From the NCBI GenBank assembly GCA_003242685.1, contig QGVD01000048.1, positions 2,501 through 30,298 on the forward strand: 27,798 nt of DNA. Direction: 5' to 3'. The notes beneath the pieces were generated by a model that had not been told where the DNA came from, made no database searches, and was given only the letters and a program-made list of their open reading frames with translations. Of this stretch, positions 14,022-22,216 are shown piece after piece. The number at the start of each line of letters is the position of its first letter. Position 1 is the stretch's first letter. The position numbers were made by a program, and so were the translations under genes. The DNA is from Pseudomonadota bacterium. GTDB taxonomy: Bacteria; Pseudomonadota; Gammaproteobacteria; Steroidobacterales; Steroidobacteraceae.

Positions 14022-15386
14022 GTGAACGGAATCGCACCCGAGAATCTCGCCCTCGCCCAGCGCGATCTCGCGCACGTGTGGCATCCCTGCACGCAGATGA
14101 AGGACCACGAGTCGCTGCCGCTCGTGCCCATCCGGCGCGGGTACGGCGTGTGGCTCGAGGACTTCGCCGGCCGGCGCTATCTCGACGCAATCAGCTCCTG
14201 GTGGGTGAACCTGTTCGGACACGCCAATCCGCGGATCAATGCGGCGGTGCAGGCGCAGCTCGAGCGCCTCGAGCACGTGATCTTCGCGGGCTTCACGCAC
14301 GAGCCCGCCATCGAGCTGGCCGAGTCACTGGTCAGAGTCGCTCCGCCCGGTCTCACGCGCTGCTTCTTCGCCGACAACGGCTCCGCGGCCGTGGAAGTCG
14401 CGGTGAAGATGAGCTTCCACTACTGGCGCAACGTCGGGCGCACGGCGAAGCGCCGCTTCGTGACGCTCTCGAACAGCTACCACGGCGAGACGCTCGGCGC
14501 GCTCGCGGTCGGCAACGTCGAGCTGTACAAGGCGATCTACCGGCCGCTGCTCATGGACGTCATCACCGTTCCGTCGCCCGACTGCTACGAGCGCGAGCCC
14601 GGCGAGAGCTGGGCTGAGCACTCGCGACGCAAGTTCGAGCAGATGGAGCAGACACTCGCACGGCACGCCGACGAGATCGCGGCAGTCATCGTGGAGCCTC
14701 TCGTCCAGTGCGCGGGCAACATGCGCATGTACGATCCGGTGTACCTGAAGCTGCTGCGCGAAGCGTGCGACCGCTACGAGGTGCACCTGATCGCCGACGA
14801 GATCGCCGTCGGTTTCGGCCGCACGGGAACGCTCTTCGCCTGCGAGCAGGCGGCAATCCGTCCGGATTTTCTGTGTCTGTCGAAAGGCCTCACCGGCGGC
14901 TACCTGCCGCTCTCGGTCGTGATGACGACGGAGCCGGTGTATGCGGCCTTCTACGACGAGTACACGAAGCTCAACGCCTTCCTGCACTCCCACAGCTACA
15001 CGGGCAACCCGCTCGCCTGCGCTGCGGCGTGCGCCACGCTGCAGATCTTCCGCGACGAGGACGTGCTCGGGCGCAACGCGCGTCTCGCACGGTACATGGG
15101 TGAGCGCGCACGCGAGCTCGAAGCCCTGCCGCACGTCGCCGAGGTACGCCAGCGCGGGATGATCGTGGCGATCGAGATGGCGCGCGACGCGCGGCGCCGC
15201 GAGCCCTATCCCTGGCAGGAGCGGCGCGGACTTCACGTCTACCGATGCGGTCTCGAGCGCGGCGTGCTGCTGCGGCCCATCGGCAACGTCGTGTACTTCA
15301 TGCCGCCCTACGTCATCTCCGAAGAGGAGATCGACCTCATGGTCGGCGTCGCCCGCGAAGGCATAGAGCGCGCGACATGCGACTGA
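14022..15386 (+). CDS. bioA: Adenosylmethionine-8-amino-7-oxononanoate aminotransferase
   Basis: 454 residues, class III PLP-dependent aminotransferase that converts 8-amino-7-oxononanoate to 7,8-diaminononanoate in biotin synthesis. Diagnostic stretches are VWHPCTQMKDHE near the N-terminus, WWVNLFGHANPRIN, FADNGSAAVEVAVKMSFHYW, SYHGETLGALAVG, LIADEIAVGFGRTG and LCLSKGLTGGYLPLS, with K288 the PLP lysine. The GTG at 14022 was chosen because homologues begin shortly before the LAQRDLAHVWHP block; an in-frame ATG at 13974 would add 16 residues. Its last 10 bases overlap rsmE, so the two are co-transcribed. The other biotin genes are not in the window. Confidence 0.95.
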   Translation: MNGIAPENLALAQRDLAHVWHPCTQMKDHESLPLVPIRRGYGVWLEDFAGRRYLDAISSWWVNLFGHANPRINAAVQAQLERLEHVIFAGFTHEPAIELAESLVRVAPPGLTRCFFADNGSAAVEVAVKMSFHYWRNVGRTAKRRFVTLSNSYHGETLGALAVGNVELYKAIYRPLLMDVITVPSPDCYEREPGESWAEHSRRKFEQMEQTLARHADEIAAVIVEPLVQCAGNMRMYDPVYLKLLREACDRYEVHLIADEIAVGFGRTGTLFACEQAAIRPDFLCLSKGLTGGYLPLSVVMTTEPVYAAFYDEYTKLNAFLHSHSYTGNPLACAAACATLQIFRDEDVLGRNARLARYMGERARELEALPHVAEVRQRGMIVAIEMARDARRREPYPWQERRGLHVYRCGLERGVLLRPIGNVVYFMPPYVISEEEIDLMVGVAREGIERATCD

Positions 15387-16108
15387 CCCGCGTGTACGTC
15401 GAATCGCCGCTCGCCGCGGGCGCGCCCGTCGAGATCGGCGGACGCGCGGCGAATCACATCGCGCGCGTGCTGCGGCTGCGCGCCGGCGATCCGCTGGTGC
15501 TCTTCGACGGACGCGGCGGCGAGTACACGGCGCGGATCCTCACTCTCCGCAAGGATGCGGTGCAGGCCGAAGTGATCGAGCACGTGGAAATCGAGCGCGA
15601 ATCGCCACTCGCGATCACCCTGGCTCAGGGAGTCTCGCGCGGCGACCGCATGGATCTCGTGGTTCAGAAGGCGACCGAGCTCGGCGTGGCGCGCATCGTG
15701 CCGCTCCTCACCGAGCGCACGGTCGTGCGGCTCGACGACGCGCAGTGCGCGAAGAAGGTGCAGCACTGGCAGGCGATCGCGGTCGCGGCGTGCGAGCAGT
15801 GCGGAAGGAATCGTGTGCCCGAGGTCGCCTCGCCCATGCGGTTCGGCGAGTTCGTCGCGCGCAGCGACCCCGGCACGGTGAGAGTCCTGCTCTCGCCGGA
15901 AGGAACGATCCGCACGAATCAGCTGGCACGTCCCCCGGGAGGCGTGACGCTGCTGATCGGTCCCGAAGGCGGGCTCTCGGACGCGGAAGTCTCCGCGGCG
16001 CTCGATGCGGGATTCACTGCCGTGTGCCTCGGACCGCGCATTCTGCGCACCGAGACTGCAGCCTTCGCCGCGCTCACGGCAATCCAGCACGACTTCGGCG
16101 ACATGTGA
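15377..16108 (+). CDS. rsmE: 16S rRNA (uracil-1498-N3)-methyltransferase RsmE
   Basis: 243 residues, the usual RsmE length. The N-terminal PUA-like region contains NHIARVLRLRAGDPLVLFDG (read in parts NHIARVLRLR, GDPLVLFDG). The C-terminal SPOUT domain carries AQGVSRGDRMDLVVQKATE, IVPLLTERTVV, LLIGPEGGLSDAEV and the knotted SAM site LGPRILRTETAAFAAL. It methylates U1498 of 16S rRNA in the assembled 30S subunit. It starts at an ATG inside the end of bioA (10-base overlap) and ends convergent with chpC. In Pseudomonas-like genomes bioA and rsmE are also adjacent, as I recall. Confidence 0.95.
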   Translation: MRLTRVYVESPLAAGAPVEIGGRAANHIARVLRLRAGDPLVLFDGRGGEYTARILTLRKDAVQAEVIEHVEIERESPLAITLAQGVSRGDRMDLVVQKATELGVARIVPLLTERTVVRLDDAQCAKKVQHWQAIAVAACEQCGRNRVPEVASPMRFGEFVARSDPGTVRVLLSPEGTIRTNQLARPPGGVTLLIGPEGGLSDAEVSAALDAGFTAVCLGPRILRTETAAFAALTAIQHDFGDM

Positions 16109-16110
16109 CT

Positions 16111-16127
16111 CGCGGCGGCGTGCCGCG
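16111..16127. terminator. Short hairpin between convergent rsmE and chpC
   Basis: CGCGGC (16111-16116) pairs perfectly with GCCGCG (16122-16127) around a GGCGT loop, within the 24-base gap between the two stop codons. It could terminate both strands, but there is no T-tract. Confidence 0.3.
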
Positions 16128-16132
16128 CATGG

Positions 16133-16609
16133 TTACTCGGTGCCGATGCGCGTCTCGTCGGCGATCATCTCCTCGAGCCGTTCGAGGTCCGGCACGAGGG
16201 GCGCTTCGTTGACCATGCGCACCTGGCAGATGACCGGCGCACGCTCGGGAAACACGCGCGAGTTGTCGGGACGCACCACGTCCGAGCTCACGCGGACGAG
16301 CTGCGGGAAGCCCTGCGAGACGATGCCGAAGTAGCCGCCCTCCACCTTCGAACCGAGGCAGTGGAAGACGACGATGCGCGTGCGGCCGGAGGCCGGCGGA
16401 ATCGACTGCCCGCATGCGCCCTCGAACGAGACGACCGGGATCTGGCGGCCGTTCCAGGAAACGGTACCGATGTACCAGGGCGGAGCACCGGCCATCTCCG
16501 ACGGCGGGTGAAAGCCGATGACCTCGGCCACGCACGCACGGGGAACGATGAGCCTTCCGTCGCTGAGCGGAATGAGGAGGCTGTAGATCTCGGTGACCCG
16601 TTCGGCCAT
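16133..16609 (-). CDS. chpC: CheW-like adaptor ChpC of the Pil-Chp pathway
   Basis: 158 residues making one CheW domain: SLLIPLSDGRLIVPRACVAEVIGF at the start (in parts SLLIPLSDGRLIVP, ACVAEVIGF), GTVSWNGRQIPVVSFEGACG in the centre and IVVFHCLGSKVEGGYFGIVSQGFP afterwards (IVVFHCLG, GYFGIVSQGFP). CheW proteins couple a chemoreceptor to the CheA-type kinase in the cytoplasm. It is the last gene of the leftward pil-chp operon, 12 bases after the chpA stop. In P. aeruginosa ChpC is the second CheW of this system, thought to link ChpA to receptors other than PilJ. The CheB-type gene chpB that would separate it from chpA is missing here. Confidence 0.88.
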   Translation of the reverse strand: MAERVTEIYSLLIPLSDGRLIVPRACVAEVIGFHPPSEMAGAPPWYIGTVSWNGRQIPVVSFEGACGQSIPPASGRTRIVVFHCLGSKVEGGYFGIVSQGFPQLVRVSSDVVRPDNSRVFPERAPVICQVRMVNEAPLVPDLERLEEMIADETRIGTE

Positions 16610-16621
16610 GACGCTGTTTCC

Positions 16622-19600
16622 CTACGCGCGAGCCTCGTCGGCTTCGGCCAGGCGGCGCGAGCGCTGAGACGCGCGATACCGCTCGACCAGCGGCGCGATG
16701 GCGTCGAGGAGCTGGCCTTCCTGGTACGGCTTGCCCAGGTAGTCGTCGACACCGAGCTCGATCGCGCGGGCGCGATGCTTCTCGCCCACGCGCGAGGTGA
16801 TCATGATGATCGGCACGTCCTTGAGGCGCGGATCGCTGCGCACGTGCGCGGCGACCTCGTACCCGTCCATGCGCGGCATCTCGATGTCGAGCAGGATGAT
16901 GTCGGGCACGTGCTCCTGCAGCAGCGCGATCGCATCCATGCCGTCGCGCGCCGTGAGCACCCGCATGCCGTTGCGTTCGAGCAGCCGCTGCGTCACGCGG
17001 CGCACGGTGATCGAGTCGTCGACCACCAGCGCGAAGATGCGCCGGTCGCCCTTCTCGCGCCTGACGGTCGGCGCGGGACGTCCGCGCCACTCGGCACGTA
17101 CCAGCGCGCCGATGTCGAGAATGATCACGATGCGGCCGTCGCCCAGGATCGTCGCGCCCGAGATGCCGCGGATGCCGGAGATCTGCGGGCCGACGGACTT
17201 CACCACGATCTCGCGGCTTCCGATGAGCTCGTCCGCGACGAGACCCGTCGAGTGCTCGCCCGCACGCACCAGCACGACCGGCACGGTCATGTCGCCCTCC
17301 GGCAGCGGCGAGGGCTCGAGGCCGACGAACGTGGCGAGGTGCTGGAAGCGGTACTTCTGGCCGCCGTATTCGAACGTGGCCGTGTCGCGTCCGAGGTGGT
17401 TCGCGACCTCCTCCTTCGAGAGGCGCAGCACGCCTTCGACCGTGGGCAGCGGCAGCGCGTAGAACTCGTCGCCGGTACGCACGACGAGCGCGTGACTGAT
17501 GGCGAGCGTGAAGGGCAGGCGGATCGTGAAGCGCGTGCCCTCGCCCGCCTTCGTCTCCATGTGCAGCGCGCCGCCGAGCTTCTTGATCTCGGTGGCCACC
17601 ACGTCCATGCCGACACCGCGGCCGGCGTGCTGGGTGATCGTTCCGGCAGTCGAGAATCCGGGCTCGAGGACGAGCTGCATCAGGTCCTCGTCGCTCAGGT
17701 GCTGACCCGGCTCGATGAGCCCCAGCGCGATGCCCTTCTCGCGGATCGCGCGCAGGTTCATGCCCGCGCCGTCGTCGCTGATGCGCACCATGACCTCGGC
17801 GCCCTCGCGGCGCAGCTCGAGCACGATCCGGCCGGTTTCCGGCTTGCCGCGCGCGAGACGTTCCTCGGGCTTCTCGATGCCGTGGACGACGGCGTTGCGC
17901 AGGATGTGCTCGAAGGGCGGCAGCATGCGCTCGAGCACCTGGCGGTCGAGCTCGCCCGTCGCGCCTTCGACGATGAGCTCGGCGCGCTTGCCGGTATCGG
18001 ATGCCGCCTGACGCACGATGCGTGCGAGGCGCTGCACGTGGCGCTGGAACGGCACCATGCGCGTGCGCATCAGGCCGTTCTGCAGCTCGGTCACCGTGCG
18101 CGCCTGCTGCTGCAGCAGGTTCTGCGCGTCCTGTGTCAGCGTCTCGAGGAGCTGCTGGATGCTGGCGACGTCGCTCGCGGTCTCCGCGAGCGCGCGCGAG
18201 TACTGCTGGATCGACGAGTAGCGGTCGAGCTCGAGCGGGTCGAAGTCCGCGCGATGGCTCGACTCGTCCTCGTGTCGCGCGAGGATCTGCGCTTCCGTCT
18301 CGATCTCGAGCTTGCGGAGCTGCTCCTTGAGACGCGTGACGGTGCGCGACAGCTCGCCGAGGTTGAAGTCGATGGAGGCGAGCTGCTGCTCGAGGCGCGC
18401 GCGCGAGATGCTCACCTCGCCCGCGATGTTGAGCAGCTGGTCAAGGAGCTCCGCGTCGACGCGCGCCATCTCCGGGCGGTCGCCCGGCGCGACGGGCTCG
18501 CGGCCCGGAGGGACGGGCTGCGGCGGCTGCAGCGCCTCCTCGCCTTCCGCTGCCGTTTCCGACGTGCGCGGACCTGCGAACGGCGAGGGACGCGTGAAAG
18601 CGGCGACCGGTGCCGGCACGGGTTCCGGCTTCTTCTCCTGGATCGATGCCGGTGGCGGAACGGGCTCGGGTTTCGCTTCCGGCGCTGCAGTCGGCTGCGC
18701 CGGTACGCTCCTCGCGACTTCCGGTTCGGGCTGCGCGACGGCCGGCGGCTCCGGCTCGATGGCCGGAGCGGGTTCGACCGTCTGATTGACCGGCTCGGGA
18801 GCCGCTTTCGCTTCGGCAGCCGGCGGCTCCGCAGGAGACGGCGCAGCAGTCGCGGGCTCCGGTGCACGCGGTTCGGACGCCGGTGCGGACGGCGCCGGAG
18901 CCGCGGCCGACGACGGGTTCACCAGTGCATGAATGCGTGCGATCGCGGCGCGCGCGGGCGGCGGAAGGCGCCCTTCGGCGACCATATCGCGCATGCGCGC
19001 CAGCTCGTCGAGGCTCGCCTGCACGATGTCGAGTGTCGAAGCGTCCGCCGGAATGATGCCCAGCTCGACCTGAGTGACGAGCGTTTCGAGCTCGTGGCTG
19101 AGATCGCCCATCGAGCGGATGCCCGCCATCCGCGCACCGCCCTTGAGCGTGTGCAGAGGACGCTTGAGCGCGGCGCGCTTCTCGCTGCTGCCGGGATCAT
19201 CGCGCCAGGCCGCGAGCGCGGATTCCACCGCCTCGATGAGCTCCGTCGCCTCGTCGACGAAGATGCCTGCGACTTCCGGATCGAACTCCGAGCTACCGTC
19301 GTCCTCGGCCGGCTCGGGTGCGGCGGCTTCGGGCTGCGGCGCGGGCGCCGGAGACTCCACGACCGGAGCCGCCGCTACGGCGCGCTGCTCGCTGGTGCGC
19401 TCGGCGGCGAGCGCCGCTTCGGCGATCCGCGCGTCGAGGTTCGCTTCGGCTTCCCTGATCCGCTCGAGAAGCCGCCCATGGTCGAGGAAGAAACCGGTGG
19501 ACTCGTCGAGATTGGCCGCGACCGATTCCATGGCCGCCATGCAGTCCTCGAGCAGCGCGAGATCGGAAGTCCGCAGGCCGACGCCGCTGTCGAAGGCCTT

Positions 19601-22192
19601 GCGCAGCCAGTGATCGAGCGGCTCGGCGAGACGGATCCCGTGACGTGCCTCCGCGGCCTTCGAGCTTCCCGAAAGCGTGTGGCACGCGCGATAGACGTCC
19701 TCCGGCAGCTCGTGCGGCTCGGGCATGCCTGCCGCGCGGCTCAGGAACGCACGTACGGTCGCCACGTGCGCAGTGGTCTCGCGCACGTAGATCTCGCGCA
19801 GCGCATCGTCCCGTTCGGTCTGCACCGCGGCGGGCTCGCTTGCAGGCGCCGAAATCACGCGCTCCTCTGCACGCGACCCGACAGCGGGCTCCTGTGCCGC
19901 GGCCTGTACTGCGCTCGTCGACTGTGTGTCTTCGGCGGCCGCCTCCGCGCCCGGTGCCTCGCGTCCCGCAGCGAGCGCGTGTGCGCGCGTGACGATGGCG
20001 TTCGTGTCGACGGTCGGTGCCGGGCCGCCGTCGAGATGCGCGATGAGCTGCGGCAGGGCGGCGACCGCATCGCGCAACACGGCGAGGATCGCCGGCGTAC
20101 GCGTCAGTGTGTTGTCGAGCAGGCGGTTCAGCAGGTTCTCGATGGACCACGCGAACTCGGCGAGATCGCGCGCGCCCACCATGCGGCCGCTGCCCTTGAG
20201 CGTATGGAACGAGCGCCTGACGTTGACCAGCGCATCGCGCTCGAGCGGATTCTCGTCCCAGACCGGGAAGTACTTCGAAATGCGGTCGAGCTCCTCGCGC
20301 GCCTCCTCGATGAAGAGGCTCACGAGCTCGGGATCGGCGTGCTCCGCGAGCGCAGGCTGCGGCGGTGCACGTGTGAGCGTCGGCGCCGCAGCGGTGACAT
20401 CGAGACCGGAATCCTTCTGCGCGGCGGTTTCCTGCGGCGTGAGCTGCACGGTCTGCGCGAAGCTCGAAGCATCGACCGGCGGGACCGTCGGGATCGACGG
20501 AATCGCCTGCGACTCGATCGCCCGCAGGCACGTCTCGGCATTGTCGAGCATGTACCACGGATCGCTGCGTCCCGACTGCAGCGTCTCCATGTAGTACTCG
20601 ACGCTGACGATCGCGTCGGCGAGACGGTCGAGATACTCGGACGGCACCGCCGGGCCGCCCGGCCGCATCACGTCCTTCAGGCGCGCGGTGATCGCGTCGA
20701 CGATCTCCACGGCGCGCGTCTTGCCGAGCATCAGCAGCGCGGCCTTGATGCCGCGCATCAGCTCGGGCCACGCGTCGAGCCCGGCCGCATCGAGCGTGCC
20801 GCCGACGCTCTGCGCGATCGCTTCCTTGATGCGCGCGAGATTCACGATGCACTCGCGCAGCACCGCGGCCTGCACCTGCTGGAAGTCGGCGTCGTCGGCC
20901 GCTTCGGACTCGGTCGAAGTCCTGCGCGGAATGATCATGCCGACCAGGCGGTCGTCCAGCCGATCCTCCACGGCGATGAGCGCCGCGGCGATCTCCACCA
21001 GCGTCGCCTCGTCGGCGCGCATCTCGCCGCGCACGATCTTCTCGAGCTTTTCCGTCTCCGCCTGGACCGCTGCACGCTGCTCGCCGAGACCCAGCACGCC
21101 GAGCGTGTCGCCGATCTTGCGCAGCAGCTCCACCTGCGGCGCGAGCTCCTGCGGCTGCCCGGCACCGCGGCGCACGAAGATGTCGAGCACGTCCTTGATC
21201 TTCGAGAGGTCCTCGCGGATCGCCGCCGAGACCGTCTGCATGAGCTTCACGCTCGGCGCCGACAGGTTCTCGCGCTCCTGCTCGATGGTCTCGTCCACCG
21301 GCAGCAGCTCCGAGAGTCGGAACGACGCGCGGACCGCGGAGACGCGCGGACCGTCCGTCTCCGCACGTCCGACGTAATAGAGGAGATTGTTGAGGAGCTC
21401 TACGGGCGGCGACTGTGAGTAGCGTGCCTCGCCCTGCTCGTAGAGACGCTTGATCTCGCGATCGGCGAGACCCAGCAGACGCTTGACCGACACGCCGCCC
21501 TCGAGCCCGTTCTCGCGCAGCGCCTCGATGACCGCGCCGACCACCCACCAGAGCTGGAACACCGGCTGGCGCGTGGCGACCTGCTCGAGCTTCTCCGCGA
21601 CGCTTGCGAGGATCTCGAGGTTGTGCTCGATGCGCTCGCCGCGGATCCAGCCGATGAGGCCGAGCTGGAAGCGCGCGCGCAGACGCCGCGCCCACTGCTC
21701 GACGGTGAGCCGCGGCTCGCCCGGTGCCGGCGCGACCGGCTGCGCCTCCTTGTCGGACTTGAGGTTGAGGAGCAGCAGCGTGCCTTCGGACAGCAGCGCC
21801 GAGCCGCGCACCGCGCGCAGATCGTTGAGGAGCGGCAGCAGCACCAGCGCCAGATCGCGCCCGCCGGCGAGCACGCGCTCGAGATAGCTCGGAAGCTGCA
21901 CCATCGCGCGCATCAGCGCGTCGAGCGCCTCGGCCTGGTTCTTGCGCTCACCGGCCGTCGCGAGCAGGTAACCGGTGACCTGCTCCATTTCCTCAGCGAG
22001 CAGCGCCGCGCCGTAGATCTCCAGCACGCGCAGCACGCCGTGCACCTGGTGCAGCTCCTGCTTGCAGCGCTCGAGCAGCGCGACGTTCTCCGGCTGCTCG
22101 ACGAATGTCTCGAGTGCGACGCGCGCCTCCGCGAGCGTCGCGTTCAGCTCGCGGCCGACGAACTCCAGTGTCTGGGAAGCGACTTCGGGCAT
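16622..22192 (-). CDS. chpA: Hybrid CheA-type histidine kinase ChpA/PilL with multiple HPt domains
   Basis: 1856 residues, cytoplasmic, start ATG 22192 with an AGGA ribosome site. Six HPt-like modules are seen: residues about 20-100 (LHQVHG, candidate H48), two degenerate modules without a phosphoacceptor histidine (about 300-390 and 430-520), and three canonical ones at H663 (SFHTLKGSGR), H838 (ACHTLSGSSK) and H1014 (PLHTLKGGAR). A Pro/Ala/Glu-rich linker (about 1085-1230) leads to the CheA core: dimerisation helices, HATPase with N-box HILRNAVVHG (N1433), DDGAGMN and GRGVGMDVV, then a CheW-like domain and a C-terminal receiver with D1769 (ILLDIEMPRMDG). It phosphorylates PilG and PilH to control type IV pilus extension and retraction. 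P. aeruginosa ChpA is larger (about 2470 residues, as I recall). Confidence 0.95.
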   Translation of the reverse strand: MPEVASQTLEFVGRELNATLAEARVALETFVEQPENVALLERCKQELHQVHGVLRVLEIYGAALLAEEMEQVTGYLLATAGERKNQAEALDALMRAMVQLPSYLERVLAGGRDLALVLLPLLNDLRAVRGSALLSEGTLLLLNLKSDKEAQPVAPAPGEPRLTVEQWARRLRARFQLGLIGWIRGERIEHNLEILASVAEKLEQVATRQPVFQLWWVVGAVIEALRENGLEGGVSVKRLLGLADREIKRLYEQGEARYSQSPPVELLNNLLYYVGRAETDGPRVSAVRASFRLSELLPVDETIEQERENLSAPSVKLMQTVSAAIREDLSKIKDVLDIFVRRGAGQPQELAPQVELLRKIGDTLGVLGLGEQRAAVQAETEKLEKIVRGEMRADEATLVEIAAALIAVEDRLDDRLVGMIIPRRTSTESEAADDADFQQVQAAVLRECIVNLARIKEAIAQSVGGTLDAAGLDAWPELMRGIKAALLMLGKTRAVEIVDAITARLKDVMRPGGPAVPSEYLDRLADAIVSVEYYMETLQSGRSDPWYMLDNAETCLRAIESQAIPSIPTVPPVDASSFAQTVQLTPQETAAQKDSGLDVTAAAPTLTRAPPQPALAEHADPELVSLFIEEAREELDRISKYFPVWDENPLERDALVNVRRSFHTLKGSGRMVGARDLAEFAWSIENLLNRLLDNTLTRTPAILAVLRDAVAALPQLIAHLDGGPAPTVDTNAIVTRAHALAAGREAPGAEAAAEDTQSTSAVQAAAQEPAVGSRAEERVISAPASEPAAVQTERDDALREIYVRETTAHVATVRAFLSRAAGMPEPHELPEDVYRACHTLSGSSKAAEARHGIRLAEPLDHWLRKAFDSGVGLRTSDLALLEDCMAAMESVAANLDESTGFFLDHGRLLERIREAEANLDARIAEAALAAERTSEQRAVAAAPVVESPAPAPQPEAAAPEPAEDDGSSEFDPEVAGIFVDEATELIEAVESALAAWRDDPGSSEKRAALKRPLHTLKGGARMAGIRSMGDLSHELETLVTQVELGIIPADASTLDIVQASLDELARMRDMVAEGRLPPPARAAIARIHALVNPSSAAAPAPSAPASEPRAPEPATAAPSPAEPPAAEAKAAPEPVNQTVEPAPAIEPEPPAVAQPEPEVARSVPAQPTAAPEAKPEPVPPPASIQEKKPEPVPAPVAAFTRPSPFAGPRTSETAAEGEEALQPPQPVPPGREPVAPGDRPEMARVDAELLDQLLNIAGEVSISRARLEQQLASIDFNLGELSRTVTRLKEQLRKLEIETEAQILARHEDESSHRADFDPLELDRYSSIQQYSRALAETASDVASIQQLLETLTQDAQNLLQQQARTVTELQNGLMRTRMVPFQRHVQRLARIVRQAASDTGKRAELIVEGATGELDRQVLERMLPPFEHILRNAVVHGIEKPEERLARGKPETGRIVLELRREGAEVMVRISDDGAGMNLRAIREKGIALGLIEPGQHLSDEDLMQLVLEPGFSTAGTITQHAGRGVGMDVVATEIKKLGGALHMETKAGEGTRFTIRLPFTLAISHALVVRTGDEFYALPLPTVEGVLRLSKEEVANHLGRDTATFEYGGQKYRFQHLATFVGLEPSPLPEGDMTVPVVLVRAGEHSTGLVADELIGSREIVVKSVGPQISGIRGISGATILGDGRIVIILDIGALVRAEWRGRPAPTVRREKGDRRIFALVVDDSITVRRVTQRLLERNGMRVLTARDGMDAIALLQEHVPDIILLDIEMPRMDGYEVAAHVRSDPRLKDVPIIMITSRVGEKHRARAIELGVDDYLGKPYQEGQLLDAIAPLVERYRASQRSRRLAEADEARA

Positions 22193-22216
22193 GAGATCCT
22201 GTCGCGGCGGCTGCTC

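Noticed and set aside
18480..18900. Possible repeat array in the Pro/Ala/Glu-coding stretch of chpA
   Set aside because: It is an in-frame flexible linker with biased codons; no exact repeat unit recurs.
16361..21418. Very long open frame (1685 codons) on the plus strand antisense to chpA
   Set aside because: It is a shadow frame produced by high G+C codon bias; the product is Arg/Asp/His-rich low-complexity sequence with no domain, while the minus strand encodes a complete kinase.
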